DNA from: Rhizophagus irregularis
Lineage: Eukaryota; Glomeromycota; Glomeromycetes; Glomerales; Glomeraceae
Assembly (NCBI RefSeq): GCF_026210795.1
Contig: NC_089431.1
Span: forward strand, 3,658,001-3,722,000
DNA length: 64,000 bases
Direction: 5' to 3'
The notes beneath the pieces were generated by a model. The model did no database searches. It was given only the letters and a program-made list of their open reading frames with translations, and was not told where the DNA came from. The translations under genes were made by a program, and so were the position numbers. The first letter of the stretch is position 1, and each line of letters opens with the position of its first letter. Below, one piece after another: positions 1 to 12,458 of the stretch.

Positions 1-956
1 CCTATAGACAAACCATCAAAAAGCGTATACGGAAATCTTCCTTATATAGCACCTGAAGTTATTGCTGGAAAAGAATATACTTTTAAATCTGATATTTATA
101 GTATTGCAATGATTATGTGGGAAATTTCCTCTGGTCAACCACCATTTGTTAATCATGAACATAATTATTATCTTGCAATGAATATAATTAATGGTATAAG
201 ACCAAGAATAGTACCGGAACTCCCTTAAAGTATAAAAAATTAATGAAACAATGTTGGGATGCTGATCCATCGAAAAGACCTGATATTTACAAACTCAGAA
301 ATATAATGAAAGAAATTAATATGTCATGCCAAAATGTGGAAGCAAATAATAATCTAAAAATAAATGGCACAAATAGTTTATCAGAATCAAACTTCACTAC
401 CAGCAAAAGTAGAATTTATAATTCTGAAAATTTTCCTGAACCAAGGAATGCAACAGAAGGTATTATTTTGTATTGTAATCGACGTTTATTTATAAAATAT
501 ATCATTAATCAGATCATTTCTTCTTTTTTAATAATAATAGAAGAACTTGAAGGTATATATATAAATCGACAATTTATATATAATAAATTATTTATTAATA
601 ATTAACATTTATTTTATAATTTTTTTTTAGCGTTTCATAGTAAATCATATGGCTTTCAGATTCCTTTTGATGGTAAATGTTTATTAGTAATTTATATTTA
701 TACGTGTCGTCGGAATTACCAAATTATTAATTTGGCATTTTAAATATTTTTTCTATTTTACGGTATTTGAATTACGGCATTACGGAAGTATTACGGATTA
801 CGTATAACCTCCGTCCGTATGCAGTAATTAATTCCGGCGACAATTATATTTATATTTAAAATAATGAGATATTGATTGATTTTTTTGATTTTAGTTGACG
901 ATTTTGAAAAATCGAGGAACAATATATCAAATATTATGAGCAATCTTTTAAGGTAA
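1..956 (+). pseudogene. Protein kinase (TKL-like), 3' part, frameshifted
   Basis: The window opens inside the C-lobe of a protein kinase. Visible motifs are the APE-type segment YIAPEVIAGKEYT, SDIYSIAMIMWEISSGQPPF (subdomain IX) and QCWDADPSKRP (subdomain XI). The frame breaks near 216-217, where a G appears lost from a GGG run: upstream it runs into TAA, and one frame over it continues as GTPLKYKKLMKQCWDADP. I read exons 1-459, 631-672 and 895-956 (TAA 954-956), with introns 460-630 and 673-894. The spliced tail reads EPRNATEAFHSKSYGFQIPF then VDDFEKSRNN, and the joins keep frame. Family members are serine/threonine or tyrosine-kinase-like signalling enzymes, greatly expanded in Rhizophagus. 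The 5' part lies outside the window. The single-base lesion could be real or an assembly error. Confidence 0.8.
706..842. mobile_element. MITE in kinase intron 2
   Basis: A segment rich in ATTACGG repeats sits inside the second intron of the preceding kinase. Its ends are imperfect inverted repeats: GTCGTCGGAATTA on the left against the reverse complement of TAATTCCGGCGAC on the right. Both flanks contain a similar TTATATTTATA string that may be a target duplication. There is no coding capacity. The superfamily is not assignable. Confidence 0.5.
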
Positions 957-1818
957 CTTTATTTTGCATATTCTAAAAATGACGCATTATTTAAACTCAT
1001 AAATATTAATTTTACATTAAAATTATTAAGATATATGGGAATATGATAACTCACGTGCTTTCTCATCATACTTCAGTTATTGATGGTATGCAAAACAATT
1101 CATCTAACTTTATGTAGTAACGATAACTTTTTTTTTTATTAAAATCACAATGATCCTAATATTCGATCAGAATTACTGACGCAATAATAGCAGCGGTCGT
1201 ATTAAATTATTTTCAACACTAAGATTAGAAAATTAAGATTTCATATACAAAATTTCTTAGTTTATAATTTTAGTTGTCTGATAAATTTTTAAGTTATTAA
1301 TAAGTATAAGCTTTCAACTTTTTCTTTTTTTTTTATGTAATAAATTTTAATGAATTAGTGTGCCATTTAAATTATTCAAATGTTTTAACGTTAACTGTTA
1401 AGATTGACAGATATATAAAGTGTCAGGTTTAATTCCGGTCAGAATTTATTTCCTATTATAGCAACTACTGACATTACCATAATTCCGACCCTGAAAAAAT
1501 GCGTACAGCTCATAGTAAAAATTTTTTTCATCACCTGACCTCTATATATATATTTCTGGGTCTTAGATTCTTCTATTACTGTATATTACAAAAGAAAGTA
1601 CAAAAGAAAGTACAATGTAATCAAAATAAAATTTTTAAAATAAAGTATTGTGAATATGTTCGACAATCAATAATGTACTAAGCTACATCAATTCACATGA
1701 CGAAAAATCGACTATAGGTCGTTATTATAAATATGATTGATCATTGATGTCATTTTAATTTGTAATACGATTAGTTATCATCTTCTTCCTTCTTTTTTTT
1801 TTTATTTAAAAATTTAAA
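957..1818. other. Intergenic, kinase to BTB gene
   Basis: This is AT-rich non-coding DNA apart from the MITE at 1411-1553. The last 60 bases before the BTB start codon are a T-rich tract that may be the 5' UTR. A short open frame at 1499-1681 lies mostly within and just after the MITE and is not considered a gene. Confidence 0.6.
1411..1553. mobile_element. MITE with GGTCAGGT-like inverted termini
   Basis: Left end ATATATAAAGTGTCAGGTTT and right end CACCTGACCTCTATATATA are inverted repeats of each other around TATATA-rich flanks. Inside is a second inverted pair, GGTCAGAATT against AATTCCGACC. A close relative occupies 63791-64000, including the shared internal string ATGCGTACAGCTCATAG. TA-rich flanks would fit a Tc1/mariner-type target, but the target duplication cannot be resolved here. 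Confidence 0.6.
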
Positions 1819-4058
1819 ATGGATGAAAACTTTTTACCAAAATTATCACAAAATTTGCTTGAAATTCTAAACGATGATGAATACTATGATGTTACGATAG
1901 AAGTTGGTAATAATCCTTACGTAAAAATATTTCGTGCTCATTTAGTTATTTTAAGTTATCGTTCTTCTTATTTGCGAAGAATTTTATCAACTAATAAAAA
2001 GAAGAACGATGGAACTTTAGTACAAATCAAACTATCAAATATTTCACCGGAAATTTTTCAAATAATCCTAAGGTAAAGAAACGAACGAAATTACAAAACA
2101 AGTTATTATTCCTTTTATAAAAAAAATTATTATTATTATTATTATTTTTTAAAAAAAATTATGAATGTTTGTTTTTATTTTAGGTATATTTATGGGGGAA
2201 GAATATCTGTGAAAGAATATGATAATATTGATATCATTAAAATTTTGATTTCTTCTAATCAGCTACATCTTCAGGAATTAGTTTTTTATTTACAATCATT
2301 TTTGATTGAAAATAAAGCAAGTTGGATGGAACAAAATTTTAATTTAATATATCAAATAAGTTTTGAAAATGATTCTTTCTTTGAGCTTCAAAAATATTGT
2401 ATGGACTTAATTTCTAAATCCTCAGATAAAATATTTAAATCATTAAACTTTCCATCAATTCCGGAAAAACTTTTGATTTCGCTTATCCAGAATTATAATC
2501 TTCAAATGAGTGAAACTCAATTATGGGAAAATGTTCTTAAATGGGGTCTTGCGCGAAATCTTAACTCAAAAGGTGATTAAAGGATACGACCGATACGTTA
2601 AAACATTGTACATACCTTTTATTAAATTTTTACGATTTAATTTCTAAAGAACTTTTTTATAAAGCAGTACCTTACAAAGAAATCCTGTCTGAAGAACTAT
2701 ATATAGATTTATTAAAAATTTTTTTGGATGCAGATAGCAAGCCAGGTTATAAACCATTACCTCGTAAAATCGGAGAAATCAATATAACACCACAGGAAAA
2801 CACTAAATATACATCACAAGATGACGATGACAGTTACTTGACACTACATGGAAATGACAATTTTACGACATCACAAGAAATTGATAATTATGCGTTGCAA
2901 GAAAACGAAGAAAATTTCAATTATACGCTAAAAGAAAATGAAGGAAATGCCATTTATACGCTACATGAAAATGGAATTTTCAACTATATTTCACAGGATA
3001 ATGAGGAGAATGTTGACTATATGTCACAAGAAAACGAAGAGAATATTAACTGTGCGTTACAAGAAAATGATGAGAATATCAATTATGTATTAACAGAAAA
3101 TGAAGAAAAATCTGCGTTACAAGAAATTGAAGAGGATATTAACCATGCGTTACGAGAAATTGAAGAGAATATTAGTTATACATTACAAGAAAAAAAGATG
3201 AATGTAATTTGTGCGTTGCAAGAAAATGAGGAGAACGTCAACTATGCGTCACAAGAAAATGAAGAGGATATTAATTATTCCTTTCGTGAAATTGAAGAGG
3301 ATATTAACTGTGCGTTACGAGAAATTAAAGAGAATACTAGTTATACATTACAAGAAAAAAAAATGAATGTGATTTGTGCGTTGCAAGAAAATGAGGAGAA
3401 CGTCAACTATGCGTTACAAGAAAATGAAGAAGATATTAATAATACTTTACGTGAAATTGAAGAGGACATTAATTGTGCGTTACGAGAAATTGAAGAGAAT
3501 ACTAGTTACACATTACAAGAAAAAAGGATGAATGTAATCTGTGCGTTGCAAGAAAATGAGGAGAACGTCAACTATGCGTTACAAGAAAATGAAGAGGATA
3601 TTAATTATACTTTACGTGAAATTGAAGAGGATATTGATTGTGCGTTACGAGAAATTGAAGAAGATACTAGTTATACATTACAAGAAAAAAAGATGAATGT
3701 AATCTGTGCGTTGCAAGAAAATGAGGAGAACGTCAACTATGCGTTACAAGAAAATGAAGAGGATATTAATTATACTTTACGTGAAATTGAAGAGGATATT
3801 AATTGTGCGTTGCGGGAAAATGAAGAGAATATAAATTATGTATCACAGAAAAATGAAGAGAATGTCGATTTTGCATTACAGATAAATAGGGAGAATGTAA
3901 CTTGTGCATTGCGAGAAAATGAGGAGAATGTAATTTGTGCGTTACGAGAAAATGAGGAAAATGCAATTTGTGCGTTGCGTGAAAATGAGGAGAATATCAA
4001 CTATACATTGCAAGAAAATGAAGAGAATGACAGCTATGTGTTAAAAAACGAACAGTAA
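1819..4058 (+). pseudogene. BTB-BACK protein with hendecad-repeat tail, frameshifted
   Basis: Exon 1 (1819-2072, ATG at 1819) encodes the BTB/POZ domain, including YYDVTIEVGNNPYVKIFRAH. The intron is 2073-2183. Exon 2 (from 2184) completes BTB with YIYGGRISVKEY and continues into the BACK domain, to KWGLARNLNSKGD followed by TAA at 2578-2580. Intact paralogues continue here with KDDFNSLKNTL. The matching sequence (DTLKHC..., then FYDLISKELF, PYKEILSEELY) resumes in another frame from about 2583 and runs open to TAA at 4056-4058. BTB-BACK proteins usually serve as CUL3 ubiquitin-ligase adaptors. The tail from about 2810 is a long array of 11-residue units. There is no TLDc domain. The repeat tail stays open for over 400 codons although it lies behind a frameshift, so either the lesion is recent or an assembly error, or the tail is translated separately. 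Confidence 0.8.
2810..4050 (+). repeat. 33-bp (11-residue) coding repeat array with 165-bp higher-order period
   Basis: The tail of the 1819 gene is built from 11-residue units such as INYTLREIEED, INCALREIEEN and VNYALQENEEN. Five consecutive unit types form a 55-residue (165-bp) super-repeat: the identical start of one unit recurs at 3211, 3376, 3541 and 3706, exactly 165 bp apart. Earlier and later units are more divergent. Composition is strongly acidic, with hydrophobic residues at unit positions 1, 3 and 5. Eleven residues equal about three turns of alpha helix. Confidence 0.9.
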
Positions 4059-4440
4059 GATCGCACTATTTTAATTGCAATTTTAAGCTTTTATTTATGA
4101 AAGGTGACTAACGCTTATTTCTTAATCGCACCCAATGATTATTGTGTGGCGCAACTGCTATCTTATTTCATCATGGATCCCCTTTTTTTTCTACCAAAAC
4201 TTTTATATATAAAGAATATCATTTTTTAATTTTTTTCGTCTAAATATTTGTAGATACTACACTTGCTGTTGATGATAAATTGATGTTTTCATAAGCATAG
4301 AAAGCTTCTGCTTAACTAGAAAGCTAATAATCATAAAGCAAAGCTTTATTTCAGTTCGAATATTATATTTTTATTTCTTTGAATTTTCTTATTCTATGGC
4401 GTTGGGCATCGTTAGCCTGTCATTTGGTCCAGCTTCTTGT

Positions 4441-4750
4441 CATTGCGGTGGATTTATGAAATTTGGCAAAAACCCTGCTGCGCCCTCGGGAATTAAAACT
4501 GACTTATAGAAACATTAAGCTTTTTTTCCTAAAAAATGTCAAATATGACGCACCTTTAACACTGGAAAAATTGGTTAGGTAACGGAAAAATTGGTTAGAC
4601 GCAAGATTTGGGGTACAAAAAAATTTTTTAGGGCTCATTTTTGACTGTTCACTGATAAATTGGGAAATTTGGTGACTAAAAGACTGTCAAATATTTATTT
4701 AATTTGATATGACGGACAAATTTAGGGTATTTCATAAATCCGCCGTGATG
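4441..4750. mobile_element. Foldback / degenerate DNA transposon
   Basis: The left arm at 4441-4461 (ggtggatttatgaaat at its core) and the right arm at 4729-4750 (atttcataaatccgcc) are inverted repeats about 270 bp apart. The segment is less AT-rich than its surroundings and has no ORF. I infer a decayed non-autonomous DNA element; the exact ends are uncertain. Confidence 0.45.
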
Positions 4751-5275
4751 TTTGGAAGCGTTGTATATTAAATTTCACTAAAAACTAAAAATGGCCGGAT
4801 GGCTTCTCACAACTACCCAGGCAGGAAGTTGTGCTTAAGATATTATCAAGTTTAAGTAATTATTATGATTATATAGTGAAGTTAAAGTAAATTACGGGAC
4901 ACGACAAAATTTTGATGCCGATAACTGTGATTAACAGTTCTATGCTCCAATTTATAAATTATTGAGAAAAGTTCATTAAATTACGGAATTTGTTTAAAAG
5001 ACATACAGAATTTAAAATGTAGCTAATCGCATTTCTTTCTTCACTAGACCCGAATTTAGTATAACAGAATATTGGCTCGGCATTCAGTTGGTCACATTTT
5101 CCAGCGATGTCGGACAATTTGTACAACGTGAGCTAAAATTTTATTGGGTTTTTTTGGTCGAAACACAAATAAAAGTTATTGACAACCAATCAGGAACGAG
5201 ATAAAGAGTATTTTTTACGTGTCTTTTATGTGTCTTATGCGGGTTTTCATTAACCATTTTTTTCTTCATAAAAAA

Positions 5276-5365
5276 ATGTCTTCACAACAAGTTCTTAATG
5301 ATATTCAAAGTTTAATATCGTTAAAAGAAGGTAAAACATACAGTATATTGACATTAGATATATGA
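5276..5365 (+). other. Short ORF, possible orphan first exon
   Basis: An ATG after a T-rich leader opens MSSQQVLNDIQSLISLKE and then meets GTAAAA, which could be a 5' splice site; unspliced, it stops after 30 codons. No continuing exon was recognised downstream. It may be the abandoned 5' end of a gene or chance. Confidence 0.25.
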
Positions 5366-5774
5366 AGGTCCAAGTAACAAGCTTTATTCAAGTTGATAAA
5401 TCAAGCATAAAAATTTCAGATTATACGTAATTAATAAAACATTGTAAAAATAGTTGCAGTATAATAGTCAATTCAATAAAAGTTGACCTAAATTTTCAAA
5501 CTAAACAATTCACACATTTAAAAATTAATGCTTTTTACACACTTTATTATGATAAAATCAATTTAAATAAGCAAATAAATAGGTATTATTTTTTAATGAA
5601 ATGATTTCAATTTCGAACGCACATAAAAAAAGTACTAATTCAATAAATATTCAAACTAGTATAATAAAAATTAATATTTAAAACAATCTTACACTGATAC
5701 ATTTGCAGAAAAATAAAAACAACTTGGATAACTTCCATGTTTTGAGGCCATAAGTTCCGTGAATGAGTCGCATT

Positions 5775-5905
5775 CAACGCACCGACAAATCATGGGTCGC
5801 ATTGACAAATCATTTTACCGCAATTAATTTAACCGACATTTTGCTGACACACACATTTTACCGACAATCATTTAACCGACAGGTACATTATACCGACAAT
5901 ACAAA
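5775..5905. repeat. Degenerate accgaca repeat cluster
   Basis: At least five variants of a TTTAACCGACA / TTTACCGACAAT motif lie within 130 bp. A loosely related cluster (cccgaaaagacattatcccgaa) lies near 6507-6570. Such clusters are typical of subterminal repeats of DNA transposons, but I could not define termini. Confidence 0.4.
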
Positions 5906-8258
5906 AGTATTATTATTGTTATGAATATTTCAATAAAATTAATATTTGAGTGGTTCCATACCTGCTGAATAACCTTAAACCTATATTGTAAAATGAACTC
6001 ATATTAGTCACCCAAATCTCGTTAACAATATTCCGCACTTTTCTTTCAGAATCTAATAAAAAAGTTAAATATTCTTAGTTCGTGGGAAAAATAACGGTAA
6101 ACACAAATAAATAGAGTACGTGATAAACATGTGACTTTATTTTACACACGCCATCTACGTTACTCACTTACTCATTTTCACAAGTGACCAACGTGATAGG
6201 CACAAATTAAGGCGCAGGATTTAATCAAACTAATACAAAATAATTTAAGCTCCAGTTTATTCATTTGTGGCGTTTTTTTAACGTGGTAATATTTTATTTT
6301 TATTTCTCAGTCCAAATTTAAACATTGGAATGGATAAGCATATCAAAATTATTAATTCACTTACATGCGTTTTCTGTTTGATAAATTTAGTAAAAATTTA
6401 TACATAATATTCGGATGTTACATTACAATTTCTCGATATTCATTACCTGCTTATCGATAAGACAAATCATGAATGGACATTTTTATTGAATATTGAATGT
6501 CATTTTGCCCGAAAAGACATTATCCCGAAGTAATATATTGATCCCGAAAGATATTCCTGAAAATCGATTTACAATGATTTGCTTATGCTTGATTATATAA
6601 GAATAACAGAAAAAAAAAATATTTTATAGTTGTGCTACAGTGCACCAAATATAAAATTTATATTAAACCATGTACAGTACATACGTCTTCATTAGAAGAT
6701 ATATCTATAAATATAATCTCGAGATAATCTTTGAGTCTGTAAATAATTATTAAATTTAATCTAAACGTCCATTTAAATATCTTTATAGAAGACAAGATAC
6801 TCAATTCATCATCTTTATTCTTTTTTTTTATTTATTAACATAATTGTGCTTAATGTATGATTTTACATTTTTTTCTTTTTCAAGAAAAAAAAAAATATAT
6901 ATATATATATATTTTATAAGAAAAAAATCGGCTTATTGCATGAATATATTATGAAAAGAAAATCCGAGCCTTTTTATATTAATAGAAAAAATATTCAGTT
7001 ATTTTGTATCAAAATGAGTTATTAAACTAACTTTTATTAACATAGAATGGACAATTAAGTTATGATTTCGCATATATACTGTATAATAAAATATATTTAT
7101 CTAAAAATAGATTTAATCTAAATCGATTGTAATCAAATAATGTAGATATTAGATTAACCTTACTTCCGTATGTTCATCTCAAACCTAAACCAAAAATATC
7201 ATAATATTAATAATAAACAATTGAAGAACGGCCTCAATCATATTAATTAGGAAGTAAATATCACGTTTTGAGGGCTAAATGATTGTTTATATTGTATACG
7301 TTGTAATCGTTGTATTAATACTATATTAGTGATTAAATAGATCATTACAAATACGTTATCACATAATACATCATTCGTGATTAAGTGATTAAACATGATA
7401 TACATAAATAATTATTATATAATATATTTATGTTCATTTATTATTTCGTAATTCGGATATTACCCGTGACACTAATCTCGTGAATGAACTTGGACAAAGA
7501 AAACAAGGATTTAGCGAATGATTATGGAAAGAATACCGTAACTAATATGGTTCAAATTGCGATTGTAATGATTGTGATCGAAAAATGAGCGTTAGAATCC
7601 ATTAGAACTAATAATATTTTTAATGGATGTCTTAAAATCATACAGCACTAAACAAAGAAAATTCGGTCTGTGCCGATACTTTGTAAGGTTATCGCGTTGC
7701 GCGACGACTTTTATCACTAATAAAGAGAGTTATTAAAAAAAAAGAAGAAAAAAGAAAATTCCGCAAATAAAATATAACACAAAAAATTTTTTTTTTCGGC
7801 ATGAAAGATCGTAAGCAAAGAAAAAAAATGCAGAAATTGTTAAATTAAATTACAAGATTTTAATCTGTTTCTTTTTTATTAATGAAACTGCTTTTAATGA
7901 TAATTTAAAATACTATAAAAAACCATAAATTTTGAAATAATGCTTTACACTCTTAGAAATTGAATATACATTGCAAAAAAGTTTTCAAAACTACGAAAAA
8001 GTTGTTAAATAAGTCTTACTTAAAGAAATTTTTATTATAAAGTATGTATATGTAAATAATTACACTTGAAGTTATAGAAGAAAATGAAGTTACGAAAATT
8101 TATGATAATTTACGATAATTATAATGTTTTTTTTTTTCCACCACAGCATCGACCAAATGTCTTTTTTTAAAAAAAATCCCTTATATCCCTCGTATTTTTT
8201 TTTTATCTAAACTATCGAATAAAAAAAGTTTTTTAAAAGCGAATAACATATTTTTAAT

Positions 8259-8849
8259 TCATAATTGAGATTGCATTTGCAAATTATTTAAAGAAAAATA
8301 ATTTAGTTGTCGCATTTCTAAAATATTCGAAGTAGTAGTAATTAGAGTATTCGGAGTTATTGGGGAATTAGCCGGTACAGAAATGACTCTGTACTCAAAT
8401 TTAAAGATTTCACAAGTATTTGAAGTATTTTCTTGAAGAGAGTCGTAAGTAACAGTATTAAATGTATACGAATAATTGTCCGGAATAGATTGTGTTGGGA
8501 TAGATTGTGGTAAACAGTGATTCGAAGTTGGAATAAAATCAAAATTATTCGTAAATTGTTCATTAGACGGTATAGGCGTTATGGGAGTTTGTTGGTAATT
8601 TTGATTAGAAGGGTTATCGAAAGTCGAATATTCTTCATCATCCATAGCGAAAAGTTCGTTAATAAAATCGCAATACGTATTATCACAATTATTACCATTA
8701 GTATTTAATGAAGGATTTTGCGCTTGAATATCGGTTGTTTGTGGTTGTACACCACTTATATTACCGTAATAGTTGTAAAAATCGTTAATGAGTTCAGTAA
8801 GTTCAGATTCGTTTAAGAATCCATCTTGCAAAAGATTATTGTTTTCCAT
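8259..8849 (-). CDS. Hypothetical Asn/Thr/Ser/Pro-rich acidic protein
   Basis: This is a single uninterrupted frame of 196 codons from ATG at 8847-8849 to TAA at 8259. The N-terminal 80 residues are acidic with scattered bulky hydrophobics (ESELTELINDFYNYYGN, FINELFAMDDEEY). The middle and C-terminus are rich in N, T, S, P and Q. No signal peptide, membrane segment or known fold is visible. Acidic-plus-hydrophobic clusters in a disordered context resemble transcription-activation domains, but no DNA-binding domain is present. It is flanked by kilobases of non-coding DNA. I do not recognise the family; coding status is supported by length in an AT-rich background and by amino-acid composition only. 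Confidence 0.55.
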   Translation of the reverse strand: MENNNLLQDGFLNESELTELINDFYNYYGNISGVQPQTTDIQAQNPSLNTNGNNCDNTYCDFINELFAMDDEEYSTFDNPSNQNYQQTPITPIPSNEQFTNNFDFIPTSNHCLPQSIPTQSIPDNYSYTFNTVTYDSLQENTSNTCEIFKFEYRVISVPANSPITPNTLITTTSNILEMRQLNYFSLNNLQMQSQL

Positions 8850-11544
8850 TTTTTCTACTTGGTGAATTGAAAAAAAGAGTAAAGAAATTTTTGGAATTTT
8901 TTTTTTAAAAAAAAAGATCTTTGTTAAAGAGAAATAATAATATTTGCGTATGTGCGAAAAATAAATACAATTTTTTTTTAAAAAAGTTATACTGTACAGA
9001 TAAAAGTTTTTCTGAAGATTTCTTCGTCGGTCGAAAACTTGGATATTTATAAAAAATGGAACTTTACAAAATAGAAAGAATGGACAATTATTAGATGTGA
9101 CTATACAGGAGGTGACCCAATCATTTAAAATTTTATAGTTTTATCAGATAAACTTTAAATTTTTGCATAACTCCGTGTAGTGTGGCCAATGATTTCCTTT
9201 TTAAATAAATACAATATTACAATAATATAATCATTACATTTTTTAACGATGAATTCCTATTTTACTCAATAATTGATAATTTTTCTAACTAAGAAATGAA
9301 ACGAATGAACTAAAACGGTCGATCTTGCCTAAAGTTGATTTTCAACATGATGAAACATTAAACACATTATGAGACATTTCTCCTGGATACAATCATATCA
9401 ACCCAGTATCTCGGAATATAAATCGGTGTAATAATAACAATGTATCCGGAGCTTGTTTTCTTGTTTCGAACAATCTACAATATATTGTTATTTCTTTTTC
9501 CTTTTTCTTTCTCTTTTTAATATTATCTTCTCTCTTTTTTTCCGCTAAATTTCAAACTCATTTCTTTGTGTTTTAATATTACTTTTCTTCATTTCCTTAT
9601 TAGTTTATTTTTTTTTCTAAAAAGCTAAAAATAAATTTATATATCATATTAAAGCTTTATTTAGGTTGTAATGTGATTAGAAAAAAATATATTTTACCTT
9701 CAATAAATTGTTGATCCATCATTAATCTATTTTTATATTGTAGCACAGAACTTTCTTTCGATGATCATCCAATTAAAAAAAGAAATTTAGACCATGAACG
9801 ATAAATTTAAAAAAAAAATGTGATTGAGAAAAAAAAAATGTGTGTGTTATTGGATTAATACCTTTTTTCATTTAAATGGAAATGAAGTCATTTAATTTTT
9901 ATTAATGACGCATATATTCATGGATTTAAGATCTTATTCAATTTATGAAATTTAATTTATTTATTTATTTATTTATTTATAAAAAAAAAAAAAATTATTA
10001 TTATTATTTTCAAGGATTGTTCTTTAAAAAAAAAATTTTTTTTTTTTTAAAAAAAAAGAAATTCTATTTAATTGGCGGAGTATAAGGAGGTCATAATGTC
10101 TTACCTTTGAATAATAAATAAGGGGGGAGGGAGATAAAGTTTCAACTAAAAAGGTTATAGTTATCAAATTAAAGATATTAATTTTTTTTAATGAGAAACA
10201 AGTAAAATAAAAAAGAGAGTCTCTTTTTTAATGAATTATTATTCAAATATATTTACTCAAATTAAAGTTTTTATTTTTCAATGTATCATTTTTACTTTTT
10301 CGTTATAATGCGCAGAAAAATAAACTGTCCATTCCGTCCAAATATGTTAAAGGAGACGTCAATCGTTTTCTTATTTTTAAACGCTCCCTGCAGAAATTTA
10401 TGTATGACCGCATATTCATGTTTCACATGAAATTTGACGCAGCAAATATTTTATCAAAATAATTTTTTTTTTTTTTTTTTTACGGAACTCGTTCAAAATC
10501 TTAGTTATCTTAATTCGATTCATCCATTAATCCTATTATTGTATTTTTTTTTTAATTTTTTCTTTTTCTAAAAAAATACGTTTGTTTAACCATATGAATA
10601 ATTGTATTTATTATATATGGTTTATTAATTTTTGAAAATTCTTTTTTTTTCATGGATTTTTTTGGCGAAATTTCCATATTTGGTGTTATAATGTAAAATT
10701 TTTTGTGCTAATCAAATTATTTGTTATTGTTCAGTGTACACTGACCGACATGATTGACAACTAATTTGTAAGAGCACGGGTACACTGTTTACATTAATTT
10801 AATATTTTGTATCATTTTTTTTTTCGGGTGAAAAAAATAAACAAATATAAGAATAACCATTACTTTTTCAAAGTGTTATATTTTTTACAGACGGTTATGT
10901 TCAATAATTATTATATATGATTATTTTTTTTATTTTTTTTATTTTTTTAAAGAAAAAATATTTTTTTTCATTCGTATTTGTTTTCATTCATATTTACAAT
11001 ATGAAAAATTGAAAAATTGAAATTCCTTTATATGTATGCCCTTAATATCGAATTATTTATTATTTAGAAAAATGTTAATGTTTCAATTTACCATAATATT
11101 CGGTCCCAAGGTTGTTGAGTCACGTGATATTCTATTGTTTTCGACTGCGCCGCATAATACAATGTAAGTTGTAGTTTGTGAAACATGTTTCAAGAAATTT
11201 GGGTCTTTGGACTAATATAAAATGGGTTGGAAAATTTTTCTTTTGAACAAATTATAGAAGTTTCTATACAGAAAAATGAATATTATATAATTGATATAAT
11301 TGATATAAAAATTGAAACATTTATATTAACATTATTAAAATTTCTTTTTTAAGTCAAACGATACAAAAACTCAAAACTCAAATGAAAGATATGTAAGAAA
11401 TAAAACAAATGTATAACCTTAAAGGAAATTAACCAATTAAAGACGATTCTTAATCAATTAAAACAATGTTATTTCCGATTTTGTCAATACATATATCAGA
11501 TACTCGTAGCAATAAACATCATTTTATAAAGGTAGGACATTTAA
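8850..11544. other. Intergenic, AT-rich
   Basis: No gene seen. It contains an (ATTT)n microsatellite at about 9957-9980, long T runs (10457-10480) and G-runs near 10122-10131. A possible short frame at 11524-11745 (-) overlaps the first MITE of the following array and is not supported. Confidence 0.6.
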
Positions 11545-11765
11545 TATTATTTCAACTTGATTTTTTTTTTGTTTAACGTTCGAAAAAGTTTGAAGGGGGA
11601 GGGGAGAGTTTTCATTAAACAAACTAAGCGAAATAAACATAAATTTCAGAAAATTCGGAAGATCGTAATTTAAATTTGAAAAAACATAATAAATGTGATA
11701 AATTAAGATTTTTTTTTTTAAAAAAAAAATAAAGGGGTTAAACAAACAATCAAATTGGAACGGTC
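11545..11765. mobile_element. MITE (TTTGTTTAAC termini), array unit 1
   Basis: The left end (ttcaacttgattt...gtttaacg) and right end (gttaaacaaacaatcaaatt, then ggaacggtc) are inverted repeats. The same terminal motif bounds the better preserved element at 51895-52276. It is non-coding. Confidence 0.55.
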
Positions 11766-12458
11766 TAAGATATCATATGTTTCAATTCGCAAACATCTTT
11801 AATTATTCAAAGATGTCAATCTACCGGTAAACAATTTAATCATTTTTTAAATTTTATTTATTTTATTGTTGTCGTTAAAGATTATTTTTTATTGTAAAAA
11901 AAAATTTTAATTTTAATTTATTTTTAAACAATTGTTTACTACTAGATCAATTTCATTATCAAGAAAATAACGTAATATTTATTCAGAATTTAATTTAATA
12001 AAAAGAATGTTTTGAAAATGTTTCAGTTTGAAGACAATAATGAAAAAAATTAAGCTTTAGTACAATGGGCTGATATACCAAAATTTTTATTATATCATAA
12101 TTATTTAATTTGAATTTTTGGCCTTAATAAAGAACAAAGGTTCTATTTGCATATTTGCATATTCTAAAGGTTGAAATGAAAAATTACAGTAAATGATGTT
12201 TTATTTAATTAGTATTAAATTATTTAATTATTCCGTTAATTTAATTAAATTTATGTTTTTAGATTATTTTACGAAAGAAATCGAATTAGGAATTACTCGA
12301 TATATTGTAGTTCGAATATATAGGAACACGTAATCAAGTACGATTGTTGATTAATTTTGGCCATAACTATGAAGATCTTAATTCCGGGAAAATTACTGAT
12401 ATAATTAATAGATGTTAGATGGAGTTATAGTTCGATAATTAGGTGACCAATACTGAAG

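Larger units (their letters stand above)
4059..8258. other. Long non-coding region with transposon remnants
   Basis: No convincing gene is visible in these 4.2 kb. The region holds a foldback at 4441-4750, a short start-like ORF at 5276, an accgaca-rich degenerate repeat at 5775-5905, an (AT)n tract around 6893-6915 and many A/T homopolymers. A stretch near 7320-7400 (attagtgattaaat, gtgattaagtgatt) loosely resembles sequences at 19830 and 46125. Confidence 0.6.

Noticed and set aside
1499-1681. 60-codon plus-strand frame
   Set aside because: It begins inside the MITE at 1411-1553; the repeat copy at the right end does not support a protein.
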